The notes beneath the pieces are model-generated. The model did not search any database and was not told the DNA's origin. It saw only the letters and a program-made list of their open reading frames with translations. The position numbers and the translations under genes are program-made. From NCBI RefSeq assembly GCF_020171985.1, contig NZ_JAIVAL010000009.1, positions 62,001-126,000 of the forward strand: DNA of 64,000 nucleotides. Reading direction: 5' to 3'. Numbering within the stretch: position 1 is the first letter of the stretch; each line of letters opens with the position of its first letter. Origin of the DNA: Halobacillus halophilus. GTDB lineage: Bacteria > Bacillota > Bacilli > Bacillales > Halobacillaceae. Positions 43,626 through 52,223 of this stretch are shown one piece after another.

Positions 43626-45101
43626 TCAGGTTCCACAAAACGTACGATATGGTTTGGAAGATGGCTCTGGCGGCGCCGTATAAGCTTCCTGTTCACAGGA
43701 GTGCGCATAAGGATTGGAAAGAACCCTCAAAAGCTGCTCCAGTACGCTATAGTCTTCTTTTTTCACTGCAGCTTCAATTGCTTCTTCTACCCTGTGGTTC
43801 CTTGGAATGACGGCAGGGTTATTATTCTTCATCAACTGGTAGGAAGTGTTTTGCGATTCTTCCTGCCTGTCCAATCTTGCATGCCATTGATCCAGCCACT
43901 TTTTAAATTCAGGAGCTTCAAATAAAGATATATCTTCCATTCGGTCAAATGTAAGAGCACGAAACGTATTGGTGAAGTCTGCTTTATTTTCCTTCATTAT
44001 ACGGAGCAAGTCTTGTGCAAGTTCTTTATCTTCTGTTTCCTGATTAAAAATCCCTAGTTTTCTTCTCATGCCGTCCAGCCAGTAGGCTTCGTAGAGACCA
44101 GGGAAATTAGATAGCTCACGTTCAGCTATTTTTATCGCTTCATCCTGATTGTCATGAATCAAGGGGATTAGAGTTTCAGCAAATCGCACGAGATTCCAGC
44201 CTGCAATGTCCGGTTGATTGCCATAAGCATATCTTCCTTGAATATCAATAGAACTGAACACGGTTGCCGGATCATAGGTGTTCATAAAGGCACAAGGACC
44301 GTAATCAATAGTTTCTCCACTAATCGCCATGTTGTCGGTGTTCATTACTCCATGAATAAAACCGATCAGCTGCCACTTAGCCATTAGCTTCGCCTGGCGT
44401 TCAATCACTTGTTGGAGCAGAGAAAGATAGCGGTTTTCATCCGATTCAATAGTTGGAAAATGTCTATGCACCGTGTAATCAGCCAAAGCTCGTAAATCCT
44501 CTAATGTTCCCCATCTTGCGGCAAATTGGAAGGTTCCAACTCTTAGATGACTGCTGGCCACTCGAGTAAGAACCGCTCCCGGTTGTTCAGTTTCCCGAAT
44601 CACGGACTCACCCGTTGCAACAACAGCCAGGCTGCGATTCGTAGGAACACCAAGCGCATGCATAGCCTCACTAATTATATATTCGCGAAGCATCGGCCCG
44701 AGTGGTGCCCGTCCATCTCCTCCCCGAGAGTATGGGGTGCGGCCTGACCCTTTAAGTTGAATGTCTATCCGCTCATTCTGAGGGGTAATCTGCTCACCTA
44801 GAAGTAAAGCTCTCCCATCGCCCAGCATCGTAAAATGTCCGAACTGATGACCCGCATAAGCTTGAGCTAAAGGAAACGCACTTTCAGGGACTAAATTACC
44901 AGCCAGAATGTTCTGGCCTTCCTCACTGTGAAGCCACTCCGCGTTCAACCCAATATATTCAGCCAGCGTATCATTCGCCAAAATTAAACGAGGGGAACGC
45001 ACAGGTTCCGGCTCAGAACTCTGAAATAACAGCTCTGGCAGACGTGCATAACTATGGTCGAAGTTCCACCCAGTTTCTACTTTTTCTTTTCGCTGTGTCA
45101 T
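43626..45101 (-). CDS. SelO-family protein AMPylase (YdiU/UPF0061)
   Basis: 491 residues from the ATG at 45101, eight bases after AAGGAG. Pseudokinase-fold adenylyltransferase: [10 protein letters not shown] (about 98-107), [19 protein letters not shown] with the ATP-binding Arg residues, [32 protein letters not shown] block carrying catalytic Asn and Asp (seen here as [13 protein letters not shown] and IDYGPCAF). SelO AMPylates proteins linked to redox balance. The C-terminal Cys (CGT end) matches the selenocysteine or cysteine position of the family. Confidence 0.92.
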   Translation of the reverse strand: MTQRKEKVETGWNFDHSYARLPELLFQSSEPEPVRSPRLILANDTLAEYIGLNAEWLHSEEGQNILAGNLVPESAFPLAQAYAGHQFGHFTMLGDGRALLLGEQITPQNERIDIQLKGSGRTPYSRGGDGRAPLGPMLREYIISEAMHALGVPTNRSLAVVATGESVIRETEQPGAVLTRVASSHLRVGTFQFAARWGTLEDLRALADYTVHRHFPTIESDENRYLSLLQQVIERQAKLMAKWQLIGFIHGVMNTDNMAISGETIDYGPCAFMNTYDPATVFSSIDIQGRYAYGNQPDIAGWNLVRFAETLIPLIHDNQDEAIKIAERELSNFPGLYEAYWLDGMRRKLGIFNQETEDKELAQDLLRIMKENKADFTNTFRALTFDRMEDISLFEAPEFKKWLDQWHARLDRQEESQNTSYQLMKNNNPAVIPRNHRVEEAIEAAVKKEDYSVLEQLLRVLSNPYAHSCEQEAYTAPPEPSSKPYRTFCGT

Positions 45102-45286
45102 CACCGCATCTCCTTTTCTTTCATTCACATTTATATTTCAATGATTCATTTACATCCATCTATACCTGAACCAGATCAATTGTATCTATTTAATCTTTTC
45201 TTCTTCAAGTTTATTATACCTGCCCGTTTAGTCATTTTGTTTAAGCAACGTCTTCTTTCCATTTTAAATCATTATTCTTATATAAA

Positions 45287-45321
45287 AAACAACTCAAGAC
45301 TTCTGCAGTCTTGAGTTGTTT
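45287..45321. terminator. terminator downstream of the GlsB-like gene
   Basis: 15-bp stem AAACAACTCAAGACT/AGTCTTGAGTTGTTT with five-base loop. Confidence 0.88.
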
Positions 45322-45327
45322 CTTCAA

Positions 45328-45579
45328 TTACTTTTTTCGAGAGCTTTTCATAACTAAGCTGACTATAAACACAAAGATGATGGCGCCTATTAAGGCGGGA
45401 ATGATGGCTATTCCCGCTAAACTCGGACCGATAGATCCTAGTAATTCGCCGCCAATCCATGCCCCTACAATTCCAGCAATAATATTACCTATAATTCCAA
45501 GCGGCATATCACGTCCGATAATGGCTCCTGCAAGCCAGCCGATTAAGCCTCCAACAATTAAATATAATATAATTCCCAT
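45328..45579 (-). CDS. GlsB/YeaQ/YmgE-family stress membrane protein
   Basis: 83 residues, three membrane helices. Typical family repeats of glycines: GGLIGWLAGAIIGRDMPLG (about 10-28), IIAGIVGAWIGGELLG and IIPALIGAIIFVF. These small transglycosylase-associated proteins are often in the general stress regulon. A sigma-B-like promoter is present. Ribosome site AAAGGAGGCG. Confidence 0.9.
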   Translation of the reverse strand: MGIILYLIVGGLIGWLAGAIIGRDMPLGIIGNIIAGIVGAWIGGELLGSIGPSLAGIAIIPALIGAIIFVFIVSLVMKSSRKK

Positions 45580-45613
45580 ATTGATTCGCCTCCTTTACTC
45601 ACTCTATGTGACT

Positions 45614-45639
45614 GTATCCTGTAAAACCAAACCTCAAAC
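45614..45639 (-). promoter_or_regulatory. possible sigma-B promoter of the GlsB-like gene
   Basis: On the minus strand GTTTGA (45634-45639), 14 bp, GGATAC (45614-45619); compare sigma-B GTTTAA/GGGTAT. The -10 has two mismatches. It lies 35 bp before the start codon. Confidence 0.4.
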
Positions 45640-45648
45640 TTAACTCAT

Positions 45649-45681
45649 TAAAAAAGCTCTGGCCTAAGCCAAAGCTTTCTT
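45649..45681 (-). terminator. terminator of the amt operon
   Basis: Stem AAAGCTTTGGC/GCCAGAGCTTT on the minus strand with one mismatch pair region, loop TTAG, then T6. It follows the exonuclease gene. Confidence 0.75.
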
Positions 45682-45689
45682 CAAGTATA

Positions 45690-46412
45690 TTATTCTAAAG
45701 TGGCAAGATGCGTATAAACGTCTCTCAAATTCGTGTAGCCCATTTGCTTGATATCCTGAATACTTTTCACCCATAATTTCGCCGTCGCCCTTGCATCATC
45801 CAAAGCATGATGACGATGGTCAATATCAATGCCATAATGTTTACAACATTCATCCAGACTGACCAGCTTTTTTTCCTGGTGAGCAATCCTGGTTAGAAAA
45901 GTGGTATCTACAATGCGGTGCTGAAAATTTTTTCTCAAGGCGAGCCATGTGGCATGATTCATAAACTGCTTCTCATGATTTGCATGATGGGCCACGAGAA
46001 CATCACTTCTAATAAAAGAATAGAAGTCATGCAGCACATCCCTTAAAGGTTCCGCATTTATCAGCATATCACCGGTGATCCCCGTTAGATCCTCAATTTC
46101 TTTTGAGGGGCCAGATTCGCTATAGATAAGGGAGTAAAATGTTTTTTCTTCCATAATATTAGTTCCTTCTACTTTGACAGCGCCAATGGATAAAATTTCA
46201 TCACCTTTATAAGGATAAAACCCGGTTGTTTCCAAATCAAACACCACAACTTTGAGTTCATCAAACGGCACATCCAGGTCATCTTTATTTTTTAACTGGC
46301 GCTCTAAGTTTCTTATATAAGCTTCTTTTGAAGGATCATTCTGATTTAAGGAAGAAAAACCGCTCCCCAGACGGTCGGACACATCCTTCACAAATTGCAT
46401 AAATGGATTCAT
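45690..46412 (-). CDS. DnaQ-like 3'-5' exonuclease
   Basis: 240 residues. A DEDDh exonuclease domain from about residue 54: FDLETTG (Asp59, Glu61), ILSIGAVKV, an internal VAHHANHEKQF (ExoII Asp replaced by the Asn/His context) and HHALDDARATAKLW with the final Asp. Comparable to Pol III epsilon-type exonucleases not tied to a polymerase. The N-terminal 50 residues are an uncharacterised helix. It overlaps the upstream DUF294 gene by four bases, so the two are coupled, and it lies in an ammonium-transporter operon. Confidence 0.87.
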   Translation of the reverse strand: MNPFMQFVKDVSDRLGSGFSSLNQNDPSKEAYIRNLERQLKNKDDLDVPFDELKVVVFDLETTGFYPYKGDEILSIGAVKVEGTNIMEEKTFYSLIYSESGPSKEIEDLTGITGDMLINAEPLRDVLHDFYSFIRSDVLVAHHANHEKQFMNHATWLALRKNFQHRIVDTTFLTRIAHQEKKLVSLDECCKHYGIDIDHRHHALDDARATAKLWVKSIQDIKQMGYTNLRDVYTHLATLE

Positions 46413-47377
46413 AAGGTACTCTCTTCTTTAAGAACTGATTTTGATTTAGCAAACAGCTGCTGCCCCCGTTTGATCAAATGTTTAAGCAGCTGCTTATCCT
46501 GTTTTGACAATCGATCTAAAGGCAGTAAGTGAATTTTTTCATAGCTTTCTGCTTCCTTCTTGTAACGCAGACGAAACTTGAGCAGTTCCCGAAAGTCGTT
46601 TTCATAAGCTTCGATGAATGGGTAGGAGTAAGACAAAATTTCGAACCGGTCCAATGTAGGAGCAGCGGACACTCCTTTTTTCAAAGCTAGAATCCTCAAG
46701 GCATTCACATAGGGGAAATAAGCGGTTTCTTTCAAATGGATCTCCCCTTTCATCCCTTGTCGCTGTTCCGGGAGCAGCTGCCCAAACACACCCACCCCTT
46801 TTTTAATAAACTCAAAGTTTTCGACCAATCGGGAATATAGGCGCGGACGATCTTCCAGGACTGAAAACGATTCACGCTTCACTCTTAATAAAAATTCATC
46901 ATTTCCATCTAACACTCTCGAGTCAAAGAATATCGAAAAATTTCGCAGGGACTGCCAGCTGTCTTCACTGAGCCAATCATGAATTTGCTTTTTGTACGAT
47001 TCAATGGATCGACACCACAATGGATTCGAAGCCATTACGTTTCCTTCACATTTTTCATAACCAGCGATAGCTAAACCATGGCTCATTTCAGCTCCAAGGT
47101 TTAAAAAATACTCCTGGTATCGAGACGGACCTTCAAAGATAATACCGTGATCCTGATCACTCCAGACCGACTGCTCAGAACGTCCCGCACTACCCATTAA
47201 AAAAAACGCAAAAGGAGCAGGAGGCGGACCCTGCTCGCTTTCGATCGTTTCTTTAGCAATTCGTAACGTCTGGTACATTAACTGATCATGAAAAGCATTT
47301 AATTGGCGATGATCGTCAACAACAGACCCCACGGTCTCTTCCCGCCATTGCCTGATTTCTTCATAAGTTTCAAACAT
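46409..47377 (-). CDS. DUF294 nucleotidyltransferase-like protein (GlnD-like fold)
   Basis: 322 residues. The Pol-beta-like nucleotidyltransferase motif GSAGRSEQSVWSDQDHGI (62-79) keeps G62-S63 and the metal-binding D74 and D76. The C-terminal part (about 190-310) fits the DUF294 C-terminal domain. Related proteins in other bacteria carry CBS and cNMP domains; none is here. GlnD-type enzymes modify PII proteins, so its place right after amt suggests a nitrogen-signalling role, but no glnK is present. 24 bases after amt. Confidence 0.85.
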   Translation of the reverse strand: MFETYEEIRQWREETVGSVVDDHRQLNAFHDQLMYQTLRIAKETIESEQGPPPAPFAFFLMGSAGRSEQSVWSDQDHGIIFEGPSRYQEYFLNLGAEMSHGLAIAGYEKCEGNVMASNPLWCRSIESYKKQIHDWLSEDSWQSLRNFSIFFDSRVLDGNDEFLLRVKRESFSVLEDRPRLYSRLVENFEFIKKGVGVFGQLLPEQRQGMKGEIHLKETAYFPYVNALRILALKKGVSAAPTLDRFEILSYSYPFIEAYENDFRELLKFRLRYKKEAESYEKIHLLPLDRLSKQDKQLLKHLIKRGQQLFAKSKSVLKEESTL

Positions 47378-47401
47378 AACGATCCATCCCTTTGTATATG
47401 T

Positions 47402-48664
47402 TTACGCTCCTGGGTTCTTTTCCGGGGAATTAAAGTTTTCCGGATAGCCATAGCCTCCGTGCTCACTCAAATCAAGTCCCATGATCTCTTCTTCTTCTGT
47501 TACTCGAAGACCTCCCATGGCTTTATCCATAACTTTCAGGATGATGTACGAAACAACAAAAGCATACAATCCACTGCTGACAACACCTAAAATCTGAACC
47601 CCAAGCTGCTCAAAACCACCACCATAAAATAATCCTGGACGACCAACTGTAGCAAGCTCTGGTGTGGCGAACAATCCGTTCGATAGCGTTCCCCATATTC
47701 CAACTGTTCCGTGCACAGACAAGGCAAATATCGGATCATCAATTCTTTTCTTATCAAAGAATCTCATACTGAAGAATACAAAAGCTCCCCCGATAAGCCC
47801 AATAATAACAGCAGCCCATGGTTCAACGAATGCACAAGATGCCGTAATGGCAACCAGCCCTGCAAGCGCGCCATTTAGCGTGGTAGGTACATCCGCTTTA
47901 CCAGTTACAGCCCAAACCATCAGCATGGCACCGACAGCACCTGCACCTGCAGCAAGCTGAGTGTTTAACGCTACATATCCAAAGAAAGCATCCGCTACGC
48001 CAAACGTACTACCTGCATTAAAACCGAACCAGCCTGCCCATAGAATAAGCACTCCTAACGCTGTAAACACCTGGTTATGACCCGCAATTTCGTTAGATGA
48101 TCCATCTTTGTTGTATTTACCAATACGCGGTTTTAGTATCATCGTAGCAGCAAGGGCAGCCGCTGCACCTGTTAAGTGTACGACGGTCGACCCAGCGAAA
48201 TCCTGCTTACCATGACCGGCAAGCCAGCCTCCACCCCAGATCCAGTGTGCGATGACAGGATAAATAACAATAGAAAATAAAATAGCAAATATCACATAAG
48301 CCACCAGCTTCGCACGTTCCGCAAAACCACCAAAAGCAATCGTCATAGCAATAGCCGCAAACGCAAGCTGGAACATAAAGTCAACGGAACCAGCAAGCCC
48401 TTCTCCCATTGTAGTTGCGTCACCATAAAAGAAATTAGAAAACCCAACAAATGCATTTCCTTCACCGTAAATTAAGCCATAACCTACTGCCCAGAACACT
48501 AGAGATACAATCCCCACCGTAAATACTGTCTTACCCGCAATATGACCCGCATTCTTCATTCGAGTAGAACCTGCTTCAAGTAAAATAAATCCACCCTGCA
48601 TCAATAAAACAAGAACCGTACAAACGACAATCCATAAGTTGTTCATTAAAAAAGTTGCATCCAT
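47402..48664 (-). CDS. amt: ammonium transporter Amt
   Basis: 420 residues from the ATG at 48664, which follows AAGGGG at 11 bases; the open frame runs further through the regulatory site. Eleven helices. Signatures: MQGGFILLEAGSTRMKNA (about 22-39), DFAGSTVVHLTGAAAALAA with the first pore His, AGWFGFNAGS, and HGTVGIWGTLSNGLF with the second pore His. It moves ammonium across the membrane. First gene of the amt-DUF294-exonuclease operon. Confidence 0.96.
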   Translation of the reverse strand: MDATFLMNNLWIVVCTVLVLLMQGGFILLEAGSTRMKNAGHIAGKTVFTVGIVSLVFWAVGYGLIYGEGNAFVGFSNFFYGDATTMGEGLAGSVDFMFQLAFAAIAMTIAFGGFAERAKLVAYVIFAILFSIVIYPVIAHWIWGGGWLAGHGKQDFAGSTVVHLTGAAAALAATMILKPRIGKYNKDGSSNEIAGHNQVFTALGVLILWAGWFGFNAGSTFGVADAFFGYVALNTQLAAGAGAVGAMLMVWAVTGKADVPTTLNGALAGLVAITASCAFVEPWAAVIIGLIGGAFVFFSMRFFDKKRIDDPIFALSVHGTVGIWGTLSNGLFATPELATVGRPGLFYGGGFEQLGVQILGVVSSGLYAFVVSYIILKVMDKAMGGLRVTEEEEIMGLDLSEHGGYGYPENFNSPEKNPGA

Positions 48665-48684
48665 ATAATAGCTGTCCCCTTCTA

Positions 48685-48718
48685 TGTGATATTTTCTAAC
48701 ATCAGATGTTATATTATA
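48685..48718 (-). promoter_or_regulatory. GlnR/TnrA box and promoter of amt
   Basis: TGTGATATTTTCTAACA (48685-48701) matches the TGTNA-N7-TNACA box of GlnR and TnrA exactly (TGTTAGAAAATATCACA on the minus strand). A TATAAT -10 lies upstream at 48713-48718 (minus strand), with a weak -35. The box would sit at about +4 to +20, a position that suits repression by GlnR. Confidence 0.7.
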
Positions 48719-49082
48719 CTTTACCAAATTCTAAATATTAAAACAACTCTTATGTTAAGAAAGTTCACATAAAAATACGCCCTCTTATTTATAAAGCGTT
48801 TCCATCTTCGTCCCACACCTAAGTTGCTCTTTTTTTTGAATCCAAAACTTTTTCTTCACTCTAAATAGTTTGTCTCTTTTATGATTTATGATCGCTTGTT
48901 ACACTTTATAATCTAGACAAGTCTGATCCTTATTAACGTGCTAAATCCAGAACATATAGGGTACGATCATCCACATGAAGTGTTGATCTAATTCACCACA
49001 ATAATCGATATGTAGTTTATATTTAATCTGGATAATTTCCGGGTAATAGAGAAAAAGTACGATTACACAAGGAGTGGTTATT
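48719..49082. other. intergenic region, no gene seen
   Basis: About 360 A/T-rich bases between divergent units. Apart from the upstream part of the amt promoter I see no repeat, RNA or small gene that I can support. Confidence 0.5.
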
Positions 49083-49790
49083 ATGACGATTGGCTGTCTT
49101 TTCGTTCACGGTTTTGGAGGTGCCCCCTATGAGCTGAAACCTCTTTACGAAGAAATTAATAAGAGGACAGACTGGAAGTTAAAGTTCCCTGTTCTTCCAG
49201 GCCATAGTGAACATGAGTCATTGGAGGGGCGTCAATTCGAGGAATGGATTCAAAAGGCAGAAGAAAATTTACAAGAACTATCAGAGACCTGTGAGACGAT
49301 TAACTTAATCGGTTATTCCATGGGAGGCATGATAGCTGCTTACCTTTCCACCAAATATAAAGTGGATAAACTCATTCTTTTAAGTACCTCAGCTCATTAT
49401 ATTGATACCGGACAAATTGCTAAAGACCTTTGGAAAATGGTTAAAGACGGAATCCAAGGTGATCTCACGGAGAACGACATGTTCCAGAGATATATACAGC
49501 GTCTGGGATCTGCCCCAATGAGTGCTTCAATTCAATTCCAGAAGCTTGTTAATGAGCTCCGACCCTGCTTTCAAAAAGTGTACGTACCTTCCTTAATCGT
49601 TCAAGGCGGAGAAGACGGATTACTCCCCCCAAAAAGCGCTGAATTTATTTATGAATCCATACCAGCCGCAGATAAAACCCTTCACTTTTTGCCTCGATCA
49701 AAGCACATGGTATGCTACGGACCTGAACAAGATGATCTGATCAATCTTTGCTGCGAATTTTTGGATATGGATAAACGGATAGAGCTTTAG
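49083..49790 (+). CDS. alpha/beta-hydrolase carboxylesterase (Est30-like)
   Basis: 235 residues from the ATG at 49083 after AAGGAG. Oxyanion loop HGFGGAP, nucleophile Ser79 in GYSMGG, Asp in GGEDGLLPP (about 182) and His in SKHMVCYGPE (about 205). The size and the HGFGG loop resemble Est30/YvaK-type carboxylesterases of Bacilli that act on short-chain esters. Single-gene unit. Confidence 0.87.
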   Translation: MTIGCLFVHGFGGAPYELKPLYEEINKRTDWKLKFPVLPGHSEHESLEGRQFEEWIQKAEENLQELSETCETINLIGYSMGGMIAAYLSTKYKVDKLILLSTSAHYIDTGQIAKDLWKMVKDGIQGDLTENDMFQRYIQRLGSAPMSASIQFQKLVNELRPCFQKVYVPSLIVQGGEDGLLPPKSAEFIYESIPAADKTLHFLPRSKHMVCYGPEQDDLINLCCEFLDMDKRIEL

Positions 49791-49791
49791 T

Positions 49792-49830
49792 AAAAGCCAA
49801 ACCAGCGGGCCATCCCGGGGTTTGGCTTTT
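49792..49830 (+). terminator. terminator of the esterase gene
   Basis: 12-bp stem AAAAGCCAAACC/GGTTTGGCTTTT, A/T-flanked. Confidence 0.82.
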
Positions 49831-49896
49831 TACTTTAAGATTTTCCCGTATAAGCCATATGGTGTTAGGAAATATTTAGAGAGAAGGAGGGCGTGT

Positions 49897-50147
49897 ATGA
49901 AAGAAGTTCATTTTATTATCCAAAGACAGGACCATCCGGATAAGGAACCATATGAAGAAGAATTTATGATCCCTTACCGGCCGACTATGAATGTTATCTC
50001 AGCACTAATGGAATTGAAGCATGCTCCAACTCCCAGAACTGCGTACAGTCCTGCCCGAAAGGTATACCGTTAACCACGGCTATTGCGGCTGTAAACCGTA
50101 AATCAGTCCTGGAAGCATTTAGAAACTTCTTTGGAGAAACTTTGTAG
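49897..50147 (+). pseudogene. sdhB-like gene with large internal deletion
   Basis: The first 42 codons (VHFIIQRQDHPDKEPYEEEF, then YRPTMNVISALMEL) are the N-terminus of the succinate dehydrogenase iron-sulfur subunit. From about 50025 the next frame reads NSQNCVQSCPKGIPLTTAIA to a TAG at 50145-50147, the C-terminus of the same subunit. All between, including the [2Fe-2S] domain and the first ferredoxin cysteines, is missing. The junction is also out of frame; the N-terminal frame stops at 50071-50073. A perfect AGAAGGAGGGCG ribosome site remains. Confidence 0.85.
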
Positions 50148-50243
50148 CACATTCAGCAACCCCTATTTATGAAGTAACTTTTTATAGTTCAAATACGAGG
50201 CAGGAATTCCACAAATAGAGAAGCAGCAGAAAGGATCTAAAGC

Positions 50244-50942
50244 ATGGATGTTATTGAATTACTGTTAAGATTGGCACTCGCCTTTACTGTTCTTTTAGTT
50301 TTAACCAGAATAATGGGAAGAAAAGAAATATCTCAATTGACGTTCTTTAATTTCGTGTCCGCTATATCCATAGGTACGATCGGAGGGTCACTTGCTATTG
50401 ATGCTTCCTTAAGTGTCCGGAATGGATTGATTGCCTTAGTAAGCTGGGCGGTTTTTACGGTCTTTTTAGGGTACTTGGATATTAAATCAAAAGATGTACG
50501 TCTCGCTATCGATGGCCAGCCTCTCATTGTTGTAAAAGAGGGGAAAGTGCTTGAAAATGAACTGCGAAAAGCGCGATTAGACCTGGATTCCCTGCACGTA
50601 TTACTTCGGAAGAGAAATGTATTTTCTCTAAATGAAGTAAGTTATGCTATTTTTGAAACCGACGGAACCCTGTCTGTTATGAAAAAAACCGGAGATCAGA
50701 CTTTCACTAAAAAAGACGGAAATGTAGTTTCGAACAGTCCTTCAGTTTACCCGATTCCTACCACGGTCGTCTCGGATGGAAAAATAAACGAGGCTAATTT
50801 GCAAAGCTTACATCTCGATCAGAAGTGGCTCCACCAACAGCTTAAATCAGCCGGTGTACCATCCATATCCGAAGTATTCTACGCAGAAGTGCAAAAAGAC
50901 GGAAGTTTGTATATTGATAAGCGGAACGATCCGGTTCACTAA
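50244..50942 (+). CDS. DUF421 membrane protein (YetF-like)
   Basis: 232 residues. Three N-terminal helices (about 4-20, 32-48, 57-76) with the family loop RIMGRKEISQLTFFNFVSAI (about 21-40), then the soluble DUF421 domain with LDIKSKDVRLAIDGQPLIVVKEG-type strands and LHVLLRKRNVFSLNEVSYAIFE. YetF proteins occur widely in sporeformers; some are linked to germination or membrane stress, but the function is open. Confidence 0.9.
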   Translation: MDVIELLLRLALAFTVLLVLTRIMGRKEISQLTFFNFVSAISIGTIGGSLAIDASLSVRNGLIALVSWAVFTVFLGYLDIKSKDVRLAIDGQPLIVVKEGKVLENELRKARLDLDSLHVLLRKRNVFSLNEVSYAIFETDGTLSVMKKTGDQTFTKKDGNVVSNSPSVYPIPTTVVSDGKINEANLQSLHLDQKWLHQQLKSAGVPSISEVFYAEVQKDGSLYIDKRNDPVH

Positions 50943-51065
50943 ATACTCTCCTTTTGTTTTCACAGCTGCTAAACGGCATCCTTCCATCCATTTGTAAATT
51001 AACTGTAAACAAGGTATAGCGCGAATCGTTTTGAAGGAAGCTATAGATGCAGGAGGTGATTATTC

Positions 51066-51500
51066 ATGGAACACTTGAAATTAATCGCTATGAAGTTTTT
51101 GTTTACTTTTCCCATCCTTCTTATCATTTTAGGAGGCGGATTTGACGTATCCTTTGGAAACGTGTTTTTAATTACGTTGGTTTTAGGAGTCGTTTCGTAT
51201 GCTATCGGCGACTTGCTAATCCTATCCCGCTCTAGTAATACCACAGCTACGATTTCGGATTTTGCACTCACATTTCTGGTGGTTTACTTGATGACAGATG
51301 CACTTACTGTTGGAAATAATGTGTTTTCAGCTACACTAATTTCGACTATTTCACTCACTATTTTTGAATACTTCTTCCATCAGTCTGTTGTCCGTAACTT
51401 GGATGGCGAGGAAGCCGGTACAGAGAAGATGAGCCCCGCTCCTCAATTAAGCACGGAAGCTTCCGAAGAGCTTTACCCTTATGAGGATGAGGATAAATAA
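51066..51500 (+). CDS. DUF2512 (YndM-like) membrane protein
   Basis: 144 residues with four helices in the first 105 residues and an acidic tail ending YPYEDEDK. The segment VSYAIGDLLILSRSSNTTATISDF (about 38-61) marks the YndM family. Function unknown. Strong ribosome site AGGAGGTGAT. Single-gene unit or downstream partner of the DUF421 gene. Confidence 0.85.
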   Translation: MEHLKLIAMKFLFTFPILLIILGGGFDVSFGNVFLITLVLGVVSYAIGDLLILSRSSNTTATISDFALTFLVVYLMTDALTVGNNVFSATLISTISLTIFEYFFHQSVVRNLDGEEAGTEKMSPAPQLSTEASEELYPYEDEDK

Positions 51501-51517
51501 ATACTTTTTATGATAAA

Positions 51518-51556
51518 AAAATTCCTGACTCGCAAATAAGCCGAGCCAGGAATTTT
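51518..51556. terminator. bidirectional terminator
   Basis: Stem AAAATTCCTG...CAGGAATTTT with inner CTCG/CGAG pairing between convergent genes. Confidence 0.83.
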
Positions 51557-51557
51557 G

Positions 51558-52223
51558 CTATTCTTTTTTAGTTAGTTTCTCACCCCGTAAATCAGCCACC
51601 AGTATAAATCTTTGCGGAGCCGGACCCGAAAAATGAAAAGGGTAACAGGTTGTTAACGTTAAGGTCGCCTTTGGTTTCGGTACAATGACCGTTCGATCAT
51701 CCTCATCCACAATGCGCACCTTCCGCACTTTATAAGTAAATTCTCCTGCAGCTGTAGTTACGATTAGCAGATCATTCATTCCAATTTCACCAAGTTCACG
51801 AAAAACCGTGTCACGGTGACCGGATAATATACTGTTATCCGCTTCCCCCGGGAGTACACTTCCAGCAAAATGCCCAACACCTTTTTCAAGTTCATCTTCG
51901 TCTGTACCATGATAAATAGGAATTGCCGCCTCAAGTTTAGGAATATACAGTTCTCCTATTAGATCACCTTGGTCAGGCTGATCTGGATACAAGCGTTCGG
52001 ACTCTTTCATGCCCACTTTACCAGAGTAGTCAGACGGTACATTTGAATCACTGTTAACTTTTTCCTCGTTCAGACTTTCAGCTGTGGAAACACCTGTTTG
52101 ATACAAAAAGTAACCCTTAACAAACGTGTACACGCTTGTCGTTGTAAACCATGCACCTCCGATTAGTAAAATCATGCTGAGCAGGAGGAAACTATATGTT
52201 ATTAACTTCTTACTTTTGAGCAT
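51558..52223 (-). CDS. class D sortase
   Basis: 221 residues. One N-terminal membrane anchor (about 9-30). Catalytic residues: His in GHRDTVFR (about 134), Cys193 in TLTTCYPF and Arg205 in APQRFIL. Class D is indicated by the size, the TLTTC motif and a partner with an LPxTA signal. It attaches the adjacent acidic protein to the wall. The ATG overlaps that gene by 14 bases. Confidence 0.92.
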   Translation of the reverse strand: MLKSKKLITYSFLLLSMILLIGGAWFTTTSVYTFVKGYFLYQTGVSTAESLNEEKVNSDSNVPSDYSGKVGMKESERLYPDQPDQGDLIGELYIPKLEAAIPIYHGTDEDELEKGVGHFAGSVLPGEADNSILSGHRDTVFRELGEIGMNDLLIVTTAAGEFTYKVRKVRIVDEDDRTVIVPKPKATLTLTTCYPFHFSGPAPQRFILVADLRGEKLTKKE

